Shown one piece after another: positions 53,802-62,598 of a stretch of DNA of 64,000 nt (position 1 is its first letter; the number at the start of each line of letters is the position of its first letter). A program made the position numbers and the translations under genes. The DNA comes from Duganella fentianensis (lineage in GTDB: Bacteria; Pseudomonadota; Gammaproteobacteria; Burkholderiales; Burkholderiaceae_D): assembly GCF_009857835.1 (NCBI RefSeq), contig NZ_WWCL01000001.1, positions 248,001-312,000 on the forward strand, read 5' to 3'. Below the pieces are notes generated by a model. The model worked only from the letters and a program-made list of their open reading frames with translations, made no database searches and had not been told where the DNA came from.

Positions 53802-55526
53802 CTAGTCGGCCCGACGGTACAGACGGAAGCGTTCTTCCCGGTCCGCCGCGCGCCGTCCTTCCCATAGCAACTGCCATTGCTTGCCCCGGTACTGGGGCAG
53901 AATCTCGTGTTCATCCTTGACCCGTATGCTGTCCTGTAACAGCAGCAGATCGCAGCGCTGGCCCTGCACGCCTTCAAACGGCAGCGCCGCGTAATAGGCA
54001 AACGAGGCGCGCTGGGCCGGCCCCACATTGGTGGCGATGCAGCCGGCACCAGCCGGGATTTTTTGCGCGATCTGGCGTGCTACCGTCGCGTAGCTCTTCG
54101 AGTAGTTCACATCCGGCAGGAACAGCGTCATCAGCAGAATCCAGATCAGAATCAGGCCGCCCGAAGACAGCACCACGGCGCGCCACAGCACGGCCGGCTG
54201 GCGCGAGATACGCCAGAGCACCAGCGCGAACCAGCCTGCGGTGGCTGCCAGCGCCACCAGCAGGGCCATCCAGCCCAGTTCCGGGGTAAAGCCGGGCACC
54301 AGTTTCAGGGCGTTTTTGGCCGCTTTCGCTGGCCAGCCCGTCAGCTTGGCAAACCAGAAGATCCAGATGACGGCGGCGCACAGCGTCAGCGCCATCACGG
54401 AGAACCAGTCGATGGCATTGATGGCGCCCCGTTTCATGGTCAGCAGGCCGAAGGCGGCCATGATGGCCAGCGGCGGCAGCAGCACCAGCAACTGGCTCTG
54501 TTCCGGCAGCGGATGGAACAGGGTCAGCAGCATACCCATGGTGACGAAGGCCAGCGGCACGACGATGTGCAGGGCGCGGCGCTGGCGGCGCCAGGCCCAC
54601 ACGGCCCAGCCGGCGAACGGCCAGGCTGGCCAGTAGAACCAGGTGCCCACGCGCAGGAAGAATTTGACCGATAACATACTCGGCAGATCTAGCTGGAGCA
54701 GATTCCAGCCCAGCCAGGCCAGCAGCGGCTGCTGGCCATACGGTTGCAGCAGTTGCGCCGGCAGCAGCCACACGGCCGTCACGGCAGCGCCTACGACCAG
54801 CGTCACGGCCAGATCGCGCACGGCGCGGATGGCAGGCTGATCGAGCCAGCGGGTGCAGGCAAACAGGGCCAGCATGAGGAACACGGGCGTGATCCAGCCG
54901 CGCGTCAGGGTCAGCAAGCCGACCGCCAGCCCGCTCAGGGCGGCATTGCGCAGCGATGGCGCTTCTGCATAGCGTACGGTGCGGTACAGCAGCAGGGCGA
55001 CCAGTGAGACTTGCAGCGCTTCCGAGGTGGTTTCATGGCTGTGCAGCAGCAGGCCCAGACAGCCCAGATAGATCAGCACGGCAGCATCGGCCAGCGTGCG
55101 GCCGAAGTCATTCGGTTCGGGCTGGCCGCCGAAGGCCAGCCGTAGCGGCTGGGCATCCTGGCGGCGGCCCAGATTGAAGGTGGCATACCACAGCGACAGC
55201 ACACCGAGCAGGAAGATGGCGATGGTGGCGACCCGTGCCGCCAGTACATCACCCAGCAGCGGACCGAAGATTTTGATGCCGAGTGCGCCCAGCCAGAAGG
55301 CCAGCGGGCCTTCTTCCGGCATGGACAGGCCGGCGATATTCGGCCACAGCCAGTCCTGCCAGCTGCCATGTGCCATGGTCCACATGATGCCGAAGCTGGC
55401 AGCGTCGTCGTTCTTCCACGGTTCGCGTCCGATCAGGCCGGGCAGGATGTAGAGCAGGCCGAGGGCGAACAGAGCCCAGCGTGGCAGGGCCAGCGTGGCG
55501 GCGGCAGGAAGACGGACTGGCTTCAT
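53802..55526 (-). CDS. GT39/ArnT-like membrane glycosyltransferase
   Basis: A 574-aa polytopic protein of the GT39/ArnT (PMT) family, transferring a sugar from undecaprenyl phosphate to a periplasmic acceptor. REPWKNDDAASFG is the catalytic DD region in the first loop; the body has about 11-12 membrane helices and ends in a soluble domain with ATVARQIAQKIPAGAGC. Substrate could be lipid A, a protein or a polysaccharide. It stands alone, with no arn genes near, and its gene is convergent with the small exported protein. Confidence 0.82.
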   Translation of the reverse strand: MKPVRLPAAATLALPRWALFALGLLYILPGLIGREPWKNDDAASFGIMWTMAHGSWQDWLWPNIAGLSMPEEGPLAFWLGALGIKIFGPLLGDVLAARVATIAIFLLGVLSLWYATFNLGRRQDAQPLRLAFGGQPEPNDFGRTLADAAVLIYLGCLGLLLHSHETTSEALQVSLVALLLYRTVRYAEAPSLRNAALSGLAVGLLTLTRGWITPVFLMLALFACTRWLDQPAIRAVRDLAVTLVVGAAVTAVWLLPAQLLQPYGQQPLLAWLGWNLLQLDLPSMLSVKFFLRVGTWFYWPAWPFAGWAVWAWRRQRRALHIVVPLAFVTMGMLLTLFHPLPEQSQLLVLLPPLAIMAAFGLLTMKRGAINAIDWFSVMALTLCAAVIWIFWFAKLTGWPAKAAKNALKLVPGFTPELGWMALLVALAATAGWFALVLWRISRQPAVLWRAVVLSSGGLILIWILLMTLFLPDVNYSKSYATVARQIAQKIPAGAGCIATNVGPAQRASFAYYAALPFEGVQGQRCDLLLLQDSIRVKDEHEILPQYRGKQWQLLWEGRRAADREERFRLYRRAD

Positions 55527-55585
55527 TGATCAGTAGTCGAGTGAGATAGTATGCGAGTATGAAGGAAACGCCGGAGGCTAGAAAC

Positions 55586-55612
55586 AAAAAAAGCAGCCAG
55601 AGGCTGCTTTTT
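55586..55612 (-). terminator. Terminator of rpmE2
   Basis: GCAGCC/GGCTGC stem with loop AGA; the A run on the plus strand gives a T tract on minus after the stem. It lies 18 bases past the rpmE2 stop. Confidence 0.88.
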
Positions 55613-55629
55613 CTGAAGCGGCGGCTGGA

Positions 55630-55899
55630 TTAGCCTGCTGCAACGGCAGTTTTGGAACCAACGGAACCAAATTTCTGACGGAATTTTTCCACGCGACCAG
55701 CGGTGTCGACGATCTTGTGCTTACCGGTGTAGAACGGGTGCGATTCAGCCGAAACCTCGATCTTTACCAGTGGGTATTGTTGACCATTGTGCTCGATGGT
55801 TTCACGGGTCTGGATGGTCGAACGGGTAACGAATTTGAAATCGCACGACAGGTCGTGGAACACAACTTCGCGGTACTCTGGGTGGCCTTCTGGTTTCAT
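55630..55899 (-). CDS. rpmE2: 50S ribosomal protein L31 type B
   Basis: Type B L31 (89 aa), a bridge protein of the ribosome. [70 protein letters not shown] are its signature. It lacks the CxxC zinc pair of type A L31, so it is the zinc-free form, used by many betaproteobacteria as the only L31. It follows rho on the same strand, 185 bases on. Confidence 0.95.
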   Translation of the reverse strand: MKPEGHPEYREVVFHDLSCDFKFVTRSTIQTRETIEHNGQQYPLVKIEVSAESHPFYTGKHKIVDTAGRVEKFRQKFGSVGSKTAVAAG

Positions 55900-55991
55900 A
55901 ATTGCTCTCGGTTAGGTAGGTAGCCAAACAGCACTTCGTCGGTCGCTACTGCTTCTTGACCCGATTGCCGCTCACTTGCCTGATTTAAAAA

Positions 55992-56011
55992 ATAATACGG
56001 TCGCGTATTAT
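55992..56011. other. ATAATACG palindrome upstream of rpmE2
   Basis: ATAATACG and CGTATTAT flank GTCG as a perfect 8-bp inverted repeat. On the minus strand a TATAAT (promoter -10 candidate) is part of it, and a T tract follows, so it could be a terminator stem of rho, an operator of rpmE2, or the rpmE2 promoter. Confidence 0.45.
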
Positions 56012-56015
56012 ACAA

Positions 56016-56056
56016 GAAAATCGGGCCCTTGCCACGGTTTACGCGGCAAGGGCCCG
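56016..56056 (-). terminator. Terminator of rho
   Basis: CGGGCCCTTGCC and GGCAAGGGCCCG form a 12-bp stem over an 11-base loop; on the minus strand it is followed by TTTTCTT. It begins 29 bases after the rho stop. Confidence 0.8.
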
Positions 56057-56084
56057 ACGGGCATGATGGGGGGGGCTAACTAAA

Positions 56085-57347
<1,263 letters not shown>

Positions 57348-57475
57348 ATGTGTTGAGTGTCCCGTGACGGGAAAGTAAAGGTAGGGGAGGGAACGACGTG
57401 GTGTTGTTTAGAAGGCGACGTTGCGAGCGCAACGTCGTCCGTGCGGCCGCCGCAGCGGCTCTGCAGATATTTTAC

Positions 57476-57802
57476 TTAGATATTGCTGTCGATGAAAGAG
57501 GTCAGCTGACCTTTTGCCATTGCGCCAACTTTCTGGGCGGCGGCAACACCGTTTTTGAACAGGATCAGGGTAGGAATGCCACGGATGCCGAACTTGGCTG
57601 GCACGGCCTGGTTGGAATCCACGTCCAGCTTGGCGATGGTCAGTTTGCCGTCGTATTCCTTGGCCACTTCTTCCAGAATCGGGGCGATGCTCTTGCAAGG
57701 GCCGCACCATTCGGCCCAGAAGTCTACCAGCACAGGGCGGTCGGACTTCAGCACGTCGGCTTCGAAGGATGCATCGGTAATGTGTTTGATATTTTCGCTC
57801 AT
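57476..57802 (-). CDS. trxA: Thioredoxin
   Basis: Thioredoxin (108 aa), the cytosolic dithiol reductant for ribonucleotide reductase, PAPS reductase and others. [16 protein letters not shown] has the WCGPC site (C33, C36); [14 protein letters not shown] contains the cis-proline loop. ATG at 57802 after GAGGAA, confirmed by the family length. It also regenerates MsrA, encoded at 23.7 kb. Upstream of rho by 128 bases. Confidence 0.97.
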   Translation of the reverse strand: MSENIKHITDASFEADVLKSDRPVLVDFWAEWCGPCKSIAPILEEVAKEYDGKLTIAKLDVDSNQAVPAKFGIRGIPTLILFKNGVAAAQKVGAMAKGQLTSFIDSNI

Positions 57803-58028
57803 ATATTCCTCAATCGAGGTTCTGTGGGATGAATAACGCCTGGGGATTATGCCACTTGTCTGCAAGGTCATCAGGGTTGCCTAGTGGGCAGCACATGGGG
57901 ACCAAATGCGCGAATTCAATGTGCTAGAGGGGATGGCAACAAGATCGGCAGGCGGGGATGGCAGAAATAATAACCCATTTTTTAGAAATGTGCGGCAAAT
58001 TGTCGCAGGGGCTGAAATTTTTGCCCGG

Positions 58029-59717
58029 CTAGTGGTCGACAGGGACTTGTGGCGCGCAGTGCGGGGGCGGCGGATACGCTGCAGTTTGCGGCTGGCTGGA
58101 CGGCGCTGCTGCAGCGGTCGCGGGACCGGCAGCGTGCGCTGGGACGGGCGCCGGGCGCAGGCTGACGGCCAGTGCGCTGACAGCACGCCGCTCATCGGCC
58201 ACCAGCTCGATATTTGCCAGCAGCCACAGCACGCTGCCTGCCGGCGTCGGCAGGCCGATGATGGCGTCGGTGACGGGAGCGGCAGTGAGCAGAGCCAGTT
58301 GCAGCGGGTGGTTGCTGGCGTCGTAGGGGCTGCCGTCGGCGCGCAGGGCGGGCCAGCATAGCTGCCCGGCCGGCGCTGCGGCCTGCGCCAGCAGCTGCCG
58401 GGCACGCGGATTGGCGGCGCGGATTTTACCGTCGGGATCAAGCAGCAGCAGGGCATCGGCGCCGGCATCCTGCAGGGTGCGCTGGCTGACGGCGACGGCA
58501 TGTACGCCGCTGCTGGTTGGCGTGGCCGGGCTGGCTGCGCTGCTGCTACCGCTGCCCGGCGGCGTTGCAGTGCCGGCCAGCGGCAGCTCGCTGTGGGGTG
58601 GCCGGTGGGCAGGCAGCAGGCGGTGGCGCATACGCCATAGCAGCGCGGCGATCAGCAGCAGCACCAGTACCGGTAGCAGCACGGGCAAATGGCGGCGCCA
58701 GCCTTGCTGCTGTTCCGGCTGATACAGGAAACCCTCGAGCTTGAAATCTTCCGGCAGCATGCCCTGCGCCATATAGCTGTCGGCAATCGCCTGCCAGCGC
58801 AGAGGATCGCTGTAGCCCAGTTCTATGCTGTCCTGTGCCAGCAGCGGCACGATGTGCTGGGCTTCATACAGCAGGAGTTCGCGGCTGTGGCGCTGCGGAT
58901 AGCGGGCGCGGATCAGGTCCACCAGTTCATCCGGGTGCTGCATGGCGTAGGCCCAGCCGCGCAGCGTGGCGGCACGCAGGGCGGCGGCGCGCCGCGGGTG
59001 GTCGCGCAGTTCGCTTTCGGTGGTGTACAGCACATCGCCATAGAAATCATCGCCCTGCGAGCGGGGCGTGAGGATCTGGTAGCCCAGGCTGCTGTGCTCG
59101 AGGATGTAGGGGGCTTCGGTGGTGTAGACGGACATGGCATCGATGTTGCCATCGAGCAGATCGCCGTAGCTGAAGTTATGCGCGACCGGCAGCAGCGACT
59201 CGGTCGGTATGCCGTATTTGCGCAGGAATAGCGCCAGCTCCTCGTTGTTCGGCGCCAGCATGATGCGGCTGTTCGGCCCCAGATGGGGTTTGCCGCCGGC
59301 GTCGCGCCGCACCAGCAGGGCGGCAGCGGAGTGCTGGTACAGCGAGGCCAGTACCACCACCGGCAGGCCGCGTGCACGGGCTGCCAGCAGGGCGGTATTG
59401 CCGATGCCGTACTGGGCTTCGCCCTGCATCACCGCTTGCAGGCTGTCGTGGCCGGGGCGGGCTTCCAGCAGTTTGACTTCCAGTCCCGCTTCGCGGTAAT
59501 AGCCCTGATCCTGCGCCGCGTAATAGCCGGCAAACTGGAACTGATGCAGCCACTTGAGCTGGATGGTGACGGTTTCGCTGGCCTGTGCAGCATTGCTACT
59601 GGCAGCAGCGAGCAGGCCCGATGCCAGAAGCAGACTGAATTTCAGGCTCAGGCGCCAGTGCCTTATAAAAGCGGGAATGCGTCGCAGTGGCGGGGACAGA
59701 TAGCGGCGCATATTCAT
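58029..59717 (-). CDS. Receptor-like protein: NMT1-type periplasmic domain, membrane helix, PAS domain
   Basis: A 562-aa protein. An N-terminal anchor/signal (about 20-45) is followed by an NMT1/SsuA/THI5-like binding domain (about 48-310: IQLKWLHQFQFAGYYAAQDQGYY, GIGNTALLAARARGLPVV, MSVYTTEAPYI), a membrane helix (about 342-362), a Ser/Pro/Ala-rich linker, a PAS-like domain (about 405-515, SQRTLQDAGADALLLLDPDG) and a Pro/Ala-rich tail. In related receptors this layout leads to a GGDEF, kinase or EAL output; none follows here. It starts 6 bases after the HutC stop, so the two share an mRNA. Ligand unknown (pyrimidine- or sulfonate-like by homology). Confidence 0.82.
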   Translation of the reverse strand: MNMRRYLSPPLRRIPAFIRHWRLSLKFSLLLASGLLAAASSNAAQASETVTIQLKWLHQFQFAGYYAAQDQGYYREAGLEVKLLEARPGHDSLQAVMQGEAQYGIGNTALLAARARGLPVVVLASLYQHSAAALLVRRDAGGKPHLGPNSRIMLAPNNEELALFLRKYGIPTESLLPVAHNFSYGDLLDGNIDAMSVYTTEAPYILEHSSLGYQILTPRSQGDDFYGDVLYTTESELRDHPRRAAALRAATLRGWAYAMQHPDELVDLIRARYPQRHSRELLLYEAQHIVPLLAQDSIELGYSDPLRWQAIADSYMAQGMLPEDFKLEGFLYQPEQQQGWRRHLPVLLPVLVLLLIAALLWRMRHRLLPAHRPPHSELPLAGTATPPGSGSSSAASPATPTSSGVHAVAVSQRTLQDAGADALLLLDPDGKIRAANPRARQLLAQAAAPAGQLCWPALRADGSPYDASNHPLQLALLTAAPVTDAIIGLPTPAGSVLWLLANIELVADERRAVSALAVSLRPAPVPAHAAGPATAAAAPSSQPQTAAYPPPPHCAPQVPVDH

Positions 59718-59723
59718 ACGCTG

Positions 59724-60446
59724 CTAGTAGCCTACGCTGCCGGCAAACTGGTAGCGATGACCGGGATGCCACATGGTAGCCAGCGAAGCCACCTGACCAT
59801 TGGAACGGGTCTGGCGGCGCAGCACCAGACAGGGCTGGCGCGTATCGATGGCCAGCATGTCGGCCACATCGCGCGGCGCGGGCAGGGCTTCGATGCTGTA
59901 GGTGGCGTCCTGCAGCGGCGCGGCGCGCATCAGGTATTCGTTCGGTGTGATGCTGGCGTAATCCTGCTCCATATAATCGGGTGCCAGCTTGGGGTTGGCC
60001 CAGCGGTCTTCCACCTGGATAGGCACGCCGTTCTCGAAATGCACGATCACGGAATGGAACAGCGGGTGGCCAACCGGCAGGTCGAACTGGCGTGCCAGCA
60101 GTTCGCTGGCCTTGCTGCGTTCCAGTTGCTGCAGGCTGCTGCGGTGGGCGTGGCCACGGGCGCGGATTTCGTCGGCGATGGAGCGGATTTCCACCAGCGT
60201 GGCCTGCACCTTCTGCTGCGCCACGTAGGTGCCGGAGCCCTGGCGGCGCGTCAGCACCTGCTCGGCAGTGAGTTCGCGCACGGCGCGGTTGACGGTCATG
60301 CGCGATACCCCGAACTGCTTGACCAGCGCCTGCTCGGAAGGGATTACATCGCCTTCCTTCCAGGTGCCGTTGGCGATCTGGGAAAGCAGATAGTCCTTGA
60401 TACGCTGGAATATCGGGGTATTTTCTGACTGTGCTACGGCTTCCAA
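59724..60446 (-). CDS. hutC: HutC-family GntR regulator
   Basis: A 240-aa GntR/HutC regulator. The winged helix has IPSEQALVKQFGVSRMTVNRAVRELTAEQVLTRRQGSGTYV; the UTRA ligand domain has HFENGVPIQVEDRWANPKLAPDYMEQDYASITPNEYLM and TRQPCLVLRRQT. These match histidine-utilisation repressors, which sense urocanate, yet no hut catabolic gene is close. Upstream of the NMT1-PAS receptor by 6 bases, so it may answer to the receptor's ligand instead. The name is by subfamily resemblance. Confidence 0.8.
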   Translation of the reverse strand: MEAVAQSENTPIFQRIKDYLLSQIANGTWKEGDVIPSEQALVKQFGVSRMTVNRAVRELTAEQVLTRRQGSGTYVAQQKVQATLVEIRSIADEIRARGHAHRSSLQQLERSKASELLARQFDLPVGHPLFHSVIVHFENGVPIQVEDRWANPKLAPDYMEQDYASITPNEYLMRAAPLQDATYSIEALPAPRDVADMLAIDTRQPCLVLRRQTRSNGQVASLATMWHPGHRYQFAGSVGY

Positions 60447-60548
60447 ACGGCTTCTCCGAGGGGCGCCGGACTGGCGCGCTGCATTTCATTCTAGCATTGG
60501 CTGATTGCTAGTTGAGCATCTTTGTGAATTTTTGTGGCAGCAGCGTAC

Positions 60549-60561
60549 AATTCAAAAGCAA
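60549..60561 (+). promoter_or_regulatory. Ada box before ada
   Basis: AAT-N6-GCAA (AATTCAAAAGCAA) has the A-box and B-box spacing of the methylated-Ada binding site known from the E. coli ada and alkA promoters. It is 71 bases before the ada start. Confidence 0.68.
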
Positions 60562-60631
60562 GCGCCGGAGTGCGACGCTGCGCGGCGCCGGATAAGCTGG
60601 TGACCTACCTTATCCGAAGCGGGAGTCCAAC

Positions 60632-61708
60632 ATGGGCAAGACAGCAAAGCACAGCAGCGCCGCCTATCAGAGCGAGGCGCAGCGCTGGGCCGCCGTACAG
60701 CAGCGCGATGGCGCGGCCGACGGCATATTCTGGTATTCCGTGCGCAGCACGGGCGTGTACTGCCGGCCCTCGTGCGGCGCCCGTCCCGCCTTGCGCCAGA
60801 ACGTGGCCTTCCACTCTAGCCGTGAAGATGCGGAAGCGGCCGGGTTCCGTCCCTGCTTGCGTTGCAAGCCGGACCAGCCACCGCTGGCCGAACGGCAGGC
60901 GGCCCTGGTGGCACAGGCCTGCCGCCTGATCGAACAGGCTGAAACGCCACCGGAACTTGATGTACTTGCGGCGGCCGTGGGCCTGTCGCGCTTCCACTTC
61001 CACCGCATCTTTAAAGCTGTGACGGGGATTACACCGAAAGCCTATGCCAGCGCGGAGCGCGCACGGCGGGTGCAGCAGGAGCTGGGCGTCGCCGCCAGCG
61101 TGACGGATGCCATGTACGCGGCCGGCTACAACTCGAGCGGCCGTTTCTATGCCCAGTCACCGGCTGTGCTGGGCATGACGCCCGGTGCTTACCGCGCCGG
61201 TGGCCGTGGTAGCCAGATCCGCTTCGCCATTGCCCAGTGCTCGCTGGGGGCGATACTGGTGGCCAGTACGGAGCAGGGCATCTGCGCGATACTGATCGAT
61301 GATGATCCGGACTTTTTGCTGCGTGATCTGCAGGACCGTTTCCCGGCCGCCGAACTGCTGGGCGCCGATGCCGATTATGAGCAGGTGGTGGCGCGCGTGG
61401 TCGGCATGGTGGAGCAGCCTTCGCTGGGGCTGGATTTGCCGCTCGATGTGCGCGGCACGGCGTTCCAGCAGCGCGTCTGGCAGGTGCTGCGCGAAATTCC
61501 GGCGGGGCGGACGGTCAGCTACGCCGAACTGGCGCAGCGGGTGGGCCTGCCGCGCGGTGCGCGTGCCGTGGCCAGTGCCTGTGCTGCCAATGCGCTGGCG
61601 GTGGCGATACCCTGCCACCGCGTGGTGCGTAATGATGGCAGCATCTCCGGCTATCGCTGGGGAGTGGAACGCAAAGCGCAGTTACTGGAACGGGAGGCAC
61701 AGCAGTGA
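60632..61708 (+). CDS. ada: Ada: methylphosphotriester/O6-methylguanine-DNA methyltransferase and activator
   Basis: A 358-aa Ada protein, both repair enzyme and transcription activator of the response to DNA alkylation. The N-terminal zinc domain has four Cys, C44, C48 (YCRPSC), C75 and C78 (CLRCKP); an AraC helix-turn-helix region follows (about 100-175, FHFHRIFKAVTGITPKAYA); the C-terminal methyltransferase has AVAIPCHRVVRNDG (acceptor Cys in PCHR) and GYRWGVERK. ATG at 60632 with GGGAG upstream. Its stop overlaps the GTG of the oxygenase gene, so both respond to alkylation through the Ada box. Confidence 0.95.
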   Translation: MGKTAKHSSAAYQSEAQRWAAVQQRDGAADGIFWYSVRSTGVYCRPSCGARPALRQNVAFHSSREDAEAAGFRPCLRCKPDQPPLAERQAALVAQACRLIEQAETPPELDVLAAAVGLSRFHFHRIFKAVTGITPKAYASAERARRVQQELGVAASVTDAMYAAGYNSSGRFYAQSPAVLGMTPGAYRAGGRGSQIRFAIAQCSLGAILVASTEQGICAILIDDDPDFLLRDLQDRFPAAELLGADADYEQVVARVVGMVEQPSLGLDLPLDVRGTAFQQRVWQVLREIPAGRTVSYAELAQRVGLPRGARAVASACAANALAVAIPCHRVVRNDGSISGYRWGVERKAQLLEREAQQ

Positions 61709-62598
61709 AAAATGGCGAACTGGATTTTGCCGCCGGTGCTGCGCCACGGGCGCCGCGCAAGGTGGTACCCCTGAGCGCGGCCGCAGATGTGGCGCAACCG
61801 GAGCCGGCGCACGCTCAAGCGCACGGGCAGGCGCAGAATCAGGCACATGCTCAGGCGCAGAATCAGGCGCGCCGTGGCGTGGGCGCTGCTGCCGGCATCG
61901 CCGTGCATGTGGCGGGGCTGGACTGGCAGGCTATCGAAGACGAACTGCTGGCGCATGGCTATGCCACGGTGCCCGGCATGCTGACGGCCGAGGAATGCCG
62001 CGCCATGGCAGCGCAGTACGCCCAGCCGGAACTGTTCCGCAGCCGCGTGGTGATGGCGCAGCACGGCTTCGGCAGCGGCGAATACCAGTATTTCCGCTAT
62101 CCGCTGCCATCCATGGTGGTGGCATTGCGCCAGTCGCTGTATGGCCCGCTGGCGCAGATCGCCAACCGCTGGCATGAACTGCTGGGTGTGGAGAGCCGTT
62201 TCCCCGCCGAGCATACGGAATTTCTGGCGCGCTGCCATGCAGCGGGCCAGCAGCGGCCTACGCCTTTGCTGCTGCAGTATCAGGCCGGCGACTACAACTG
62301 CCTGCATCAGGATCTGTATGGTGAACAGGTGTTCCCGCTGCAGGCGGCCATCCTCCTAAGCGAACCGGGACGGGATTTCGCAGGGGGCGAGCTGGTGCTG
62401 ACGGAGCAGCGTCCGCGCATGCAGTCGCGGGTGGAAGTGGTGCCGTGGCAGCGTGGCGATCTGGTGATCTTCCCGGTCGATCAGCGCCCCGCACAAGGTG
62501 GGCGCGGGGTGTACCGCGTGCACATGCGCCATGGCGTGAGCCGGCTGCGCAGCGGCTGCCGGCACACGCTAGGGATTATTTTTCACGACGCGACCTGA
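61705..62598 (+). CDS. 2OG-Fe(II) oxygenase (DUF2086/Oxygenase-NA type)
   Basis: A 297-aa non-AlkB 2-oxoglutarate/Fe(II) oxygenase, starting with GTG inside the ada stop. The N-terminal 60 residues contain a repeated Ala/Gln/His/Asn run (AQNQAHAQAQNQA-like, from a tandem 17-base DNA unit). The domain follows: GYATVPGMLTAEECR, FRSRVVMAQHGFGSGEYQYFRYPLP, AGQQRPTPLLLQYQAGDYN, the iron site LHQDLYGE (H-x-D), FAGGELVLTEQRPRMQSR and RHGVSRLRSG with RHTLGIIFHDA. The family is linked with oxidative removal of methyl groups from DNA; the tight coupling to ada agrees. Ends 16 bases into msbA. Confidence 0.87.
   Translation: MKNGELDFAAGAAPRAPRKVVPLSAAADVAQPEPAHAQAHGQAQNQAHAQAQNQARRGVGAAAGIAVHVAGLDWQAIEDELLAHGYATVPGMLTAEECRAMAAQYAQPELFRSRVVMAQHGFGSGEYQYFRYPLPSMVVALRQSLYGPLAQIANRWHELLGVESRFPAEHTEFLARCHAAGQQRPTPLLLQYQAGDYNCLHQDLYGEQVFPLQAAILLSEPGRDFAGGELVLTEQRPRMQSRVEVVPWQRGDLVIFPVDQRPAQGGRGVYRVHMRHGVSRLRSGCRHTLGIIFHDAT

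Noticed and set aside
57841-58501. Frameshift at the end of the NMT1-PAS receptor gene hiding an output domain
   Set aside because: Other frames after the PAS domain show no GGDEF, EAL or kinase motif, and the next gene (trxA) is only 226 bases away.
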